Positions 23,601 through 24,591 of a stretch of 24,591 bases of DNA are shown here, piece after piece. Each line of letters begins with the position of its first letter. The stretch's first letter is position 1. The stretch spans positions 1 to 24,591 of the forward strand of contig DASXTB010000246.1 of the NCBI GenBank assembly GCA_036505615.1, given 5' to 3'. The position numbers were made by a program, and so were the translations under genes. This DNA comes from DASXTB01 sp036505615. Its GTDB lineage: Bacteria; Acidobacteriota; UBA6911; JACQSX01. The notes below the pieces were generated by a model. That model searched no databases, had not been told where the DNA came from, and saw only the letters and a list, made by a program, of their open reading frames with translations.

Positions 23601-24178
23601 GATCCGTCGGAAATGAGCGCGGCGGTGCCTGAATTGTCGAAGGGCCGAGAGAACTTCAAGTCGCCGATATAGGTGATGCCGGGCGCCAGACGCGAAAGAA
23701 CGAATGGGTTGCCATCGGAAAGCGGAAGCTCCGATATTCTCCGCTGGTCGATCACCTGTCCTGTCGAGGCGGTGGAAGTTTCCAACAGCGGAGCCTGTGC
23801 TGATACGCTCACGATCTCCCGCACTTCGCCGACTTCCAGCTTCAGATCCAGTGTCAGTTGGTCGCCGACACGAATTTCAATCGCCTCCCTTTCGAGTTTC
23901 TTGAAACCAGGCAGCTCTGCGATGACGTTGTACTTTCCGGGGAGAAGGTAAAGGATTTTGTAATGCCCCGTATCATCGGATACCGCCGATGAGGAGGCAT
24001 TGGTGCCTACGTTGGTAGCAGTGACTTGAACCCCTGGCAGCACTGCTCCAGAGGGATCGGTCACCTGTCCGCTGATCGACCCGCGAAACTCCTGCGCAAT
24101 CGCGAAGCCGGTGACAAATGTCAGGCAGACTGCAGTGGTCAAGACGGAAGAAAAGAGAAGGCAAAATCTCTTCGCCAT
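20618..24178 (-). CDS. Oar-like TonB-dependent outer-membrane receptor
   Basis: A 1186-residue paralogue of the receptor downstream. It begins with a signal peptide (MAKRFCLLFSSVL...FAIAQ), then a carboxypeptidase-regulatory-like domain at about 30-90 (GSISGQVTDPSGAVLPGVQV, HYKILYLLPGKYNVIAELPG). The plug follows (PLSDGNPFVLSRLAPGI, EFTLDGSPN, HTAGASVNVALKSGTNELHG), then a barrel ending LGLKIIF. The start is ATG 24178: GGAGG (24188-24192) lies 9 nt before it. A GTG at 24196 would add six residues but overlaps the ribosome-binding site. A -24/-12 promoter match lies about 64 nt upstream, unlike any other gene here. It is the first gene of the receptor-TPR series. Confidence 0.95.
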   Translation of the reverse strand: MAKRFCLLFSSVLTTAVCLTFVTGFAIAQEFRGSISGQVTDPSGAVLPGVQVTATNVGTNASSSAVSDDTGHYKILYLLPGKYNVIAELPGFKKLEREAIEIRVGDQLTLDLKLEVGEVREIVSVSAQAPLLETSTASTGQVIDQRRISELPLSDGNPFVLSRLAPGITYIGDLKFSRPFDNSGTAALISDGSPGRNEFTLDGSPNMASGGGTGGAGRVAYVPPSDVVQEFRVQTATFDAQQGHTAGASVNVALKSGTNELHGTLYEFNRNDKLAGNDFFLNRAGTPRPALHYNRYGGTAGGPIWIPKIYNGRDRTFFFFGYEGLKDGFPEPGQFTVPTEAERRGDLSALFPLGIRIYDPLTAKPAAGGRIQREAFQNNVIPQTRLSPIAQNYLKFYPLPNQPGDSQGRNNYITPQPRGDNFDSESYRFDHQLNEKQQMFFRYVRNWRVEHRGNWTDVVNGIRPTGNFLFRINNAGTFDHVTTISPTTIFQYRAGFSRFNEPNVRQHQGAFDPATLGFSAKTVAFFGGASYFPRFNIQNDAFDLLGDSLGDQNSYNIYSFQPTLTKLWGNHSFRVGYDFRSYRENAYPSRNAAGRYDFDRTFTRGPLDNSPAAAIGQGLAAMLLGQPTGGFIDRSASRANQSIYNGVFVQDDWKVSDRLALNLGLRYELEGATTERFNRNIRGFDFTSPSPIEAAARAAYAANPIAELAPENFHVRGGLLFAKQGESAKRGFYNPDRDNFQPRLGFAYRIGANTVVRGGWAMYMVPSPIAGVNQPGFSQATNIVPTLDSGLTFRANLADPFPDGVAEPPGSSLGLATFLGQGITFLSVDPRNGLSQRWELGVQHELPDHWLVELGYVGTRGYDLPTFSAGSSTFDLNAVPRQYLSTSNIHDQKTIDFLTALVANPFRGLLPGTSMNGSTISRQQLLKPFPQFSSVNSNRFDGSSIYHAGQLRVEKRFSRGYTLSSSYTWSKFMEKVSLLNLTDADYEKRMAASDAPHRVVIHGIYELPWGRGRTFGNDWNGFANAIVGGWQLGGIWQAQSGTPLDLGNLVYFGDPTKLRVNAHNVDATFNTSGFYFTDAAVQTNGVVDPAKQRIDTRIQLSSNIRTFPSRLPNFRGQGLNLWDLSLIKNFAITERAKVQFRGEFLNAFNHPQFGDPSRSPSSSDFGKITGQNNLARNVQLGLKIIF

Positions 24179-24187
24179 TTGAAATGT

Positions 24188-24192
24188 CCTCC
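24188..24192 (-). promoter_or_regulatory. Shine-Dalgarno site fixing the start of the first receptor
   Basis: GGAGG on the minus strand, 9 nt before ATG 24178. The alternative GTG at 24196 overlaps the same bases and would have no ribosome-binding site of its own. Confidence 0.75.
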
Positions 24193-24241
24193 GCACCTAG
24201 ATTGGACGGCTTATTGTTACAGGACTCCCGCCGCGATTTTA

Positions 24242-24257
24242 AGCAATTGTTTTGCCA
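24242..24257 (-). promoter_or_regulatory. Sigma-54-type (-24/-12) promoter of the receptor genes
   Basis: The minus strand reads TGGCAAAACAATTGCT, matching the consensus TGGCACG-N4-TTGCW at 10 of 12 defined positions. GG and GC, the essential doublets, are at the exact spacing. Transcription would begin near 24230, about 50 nt before the start codon. Upstream, CGCCGGAACGGCG (24280-24292) is a 5-bp inverted repeat with a 3-nt spacer, and CCAAT...ATTGG overlaps the -24 side (24255-24274). Activator binding there is speculation. No activator gene is in the window. Confidence 0.6.
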
Positions 24258-24380
24258 ATAATTCTTGGGATTGGAACAGCGCCGGAACGGCGTTTCAGTA
24301 TTAATCTAAAGGTAAATGTTATCAAGTATTTAATGCATTAGCGTCAGCAGGCTGTCACAGCACCCAACACCGCTGAAATT

Positions 24381-24591
24381 CTGGATATTGGATTTGATCT
24401 CTGGATTTTTGGATTATTGCGTGAAGTCCTCGAGGAGCCAAGGCTCGGTCGGTAGCCCGCAACAGCGGGCCTCATCTGAACACTTGGCGCAGGGGTTCCA
24501 AAAGGTTCCCACGGAAGTTCAGGTGAGACGCCTCGGCCAGGCGTCTCTACGCTGGAAACTGGCGCGGACCCGCCCGCCTGAAGGGCGGGCT
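24381..24591. repeat. Repeat-rich region at the right edge without a gene
   Basis: Direct units of CTGGATAT/TTGGATTT type occur at 24381-24415. Three hairpins follow. GCCCGC/GCGGGC is at 24455-24470. GAGACGCC/GGCGTCTC is at 24525-24547, with an 8-bp stem, and is the intergenic relative of the palindrome inside aguA. GCCCGCC/GGCGGGC is at 24572-24590. No supported gene lies between 24197 and the window end. Confidence 0.75.

Noticed and set aside
1..24591. tRNA, rRNA, integrase or IS transposase genes
   Set aside because: I recognised none on either strand, so classical transposition or an integrated island cannot be argued from the window.

Overview
The window looks like chromosomal DNA of an acidobacterium (Acidobacteriota, Solibacter-like), probably from soil. 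The main reason is a tandem pair of roughly 1200-residue Oar-type TonB-dependent receptors with an N-terminal carboxypeptidase-regulatory-like domain, followed by TPR lipoprotein-sized secreted proteins. A secreted FAD oxidoreductase, a GMC dehydrogenase and very repeat-rich intergenic DNA point the same way. This placement is inferred from gene content; no rRNA or other marker gene is present.

Left part (1-8447, all minus strand, transcribed right to left). A complete ribose-type sugar ABC transporter is encoded in the order binding protein (8447-7458), double ATPase (7220-5706), permease (5230-4220). It is followed by N-carbamoylputrescine amidase (3999-3082) and agmatine deiminase (2861-1755), the two steps that turn agmatine into putrescine. 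A second ribose-type ATPase (1369 to beyond the left edge) probably opens another transporter. Every gap here is 220-475 bp long and holds inverted-repeat DNA, so this is a co-directional cluster rather than a tight operon.

Middle (8448-13857). Here lie a REPIN-like element, a small DinB-like protein, a secreted FAD-dependent oxidoreductase whose last residues are encoded by a repeat, a short GxxExxY-family PD-(D/E)XK nuclease gene enclosed by inverted 9-nt-period repeat arms, and a GMC oxidoreductase carrying a CxxCxxCxxxC motif. A large nested inverted repeat closes the section.

Right part (13858-24591, all minus strand). Two TPR proteins, probably exported, lie downstream of two Oar-like outer-membrane receptors. 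The first-transcribed receptor has a good -24/-12 (sigma-54-type) promoter match. The set reads as an outer-membrane uptake locus of unknown substrate.

The most unusual feature is the repeat content. At least ten inverted-repeat elements fill the spacers. Several have arms made of short degenerate tandem units of 7-10 nt; others are REP/REPIN palindromes. One family has three copies with exactly shared arm segments, and one of those copies contains the GxxExxY nuclease gene. That suggests a small mobile element (nuclease copy) with two gene-less derivatives. Repeats also enter coding sequence at the FAD oxidoreductase C-terminus, the GxxExxY N-terminus, the pre-sequence of one TPR protein and the inside of agmatine deiminase. 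Four genes lack a Shine-Dalgarno site but have a TANNNT hexamer exactly 7 nt before the ATG, suggesting leaderless transcripts.
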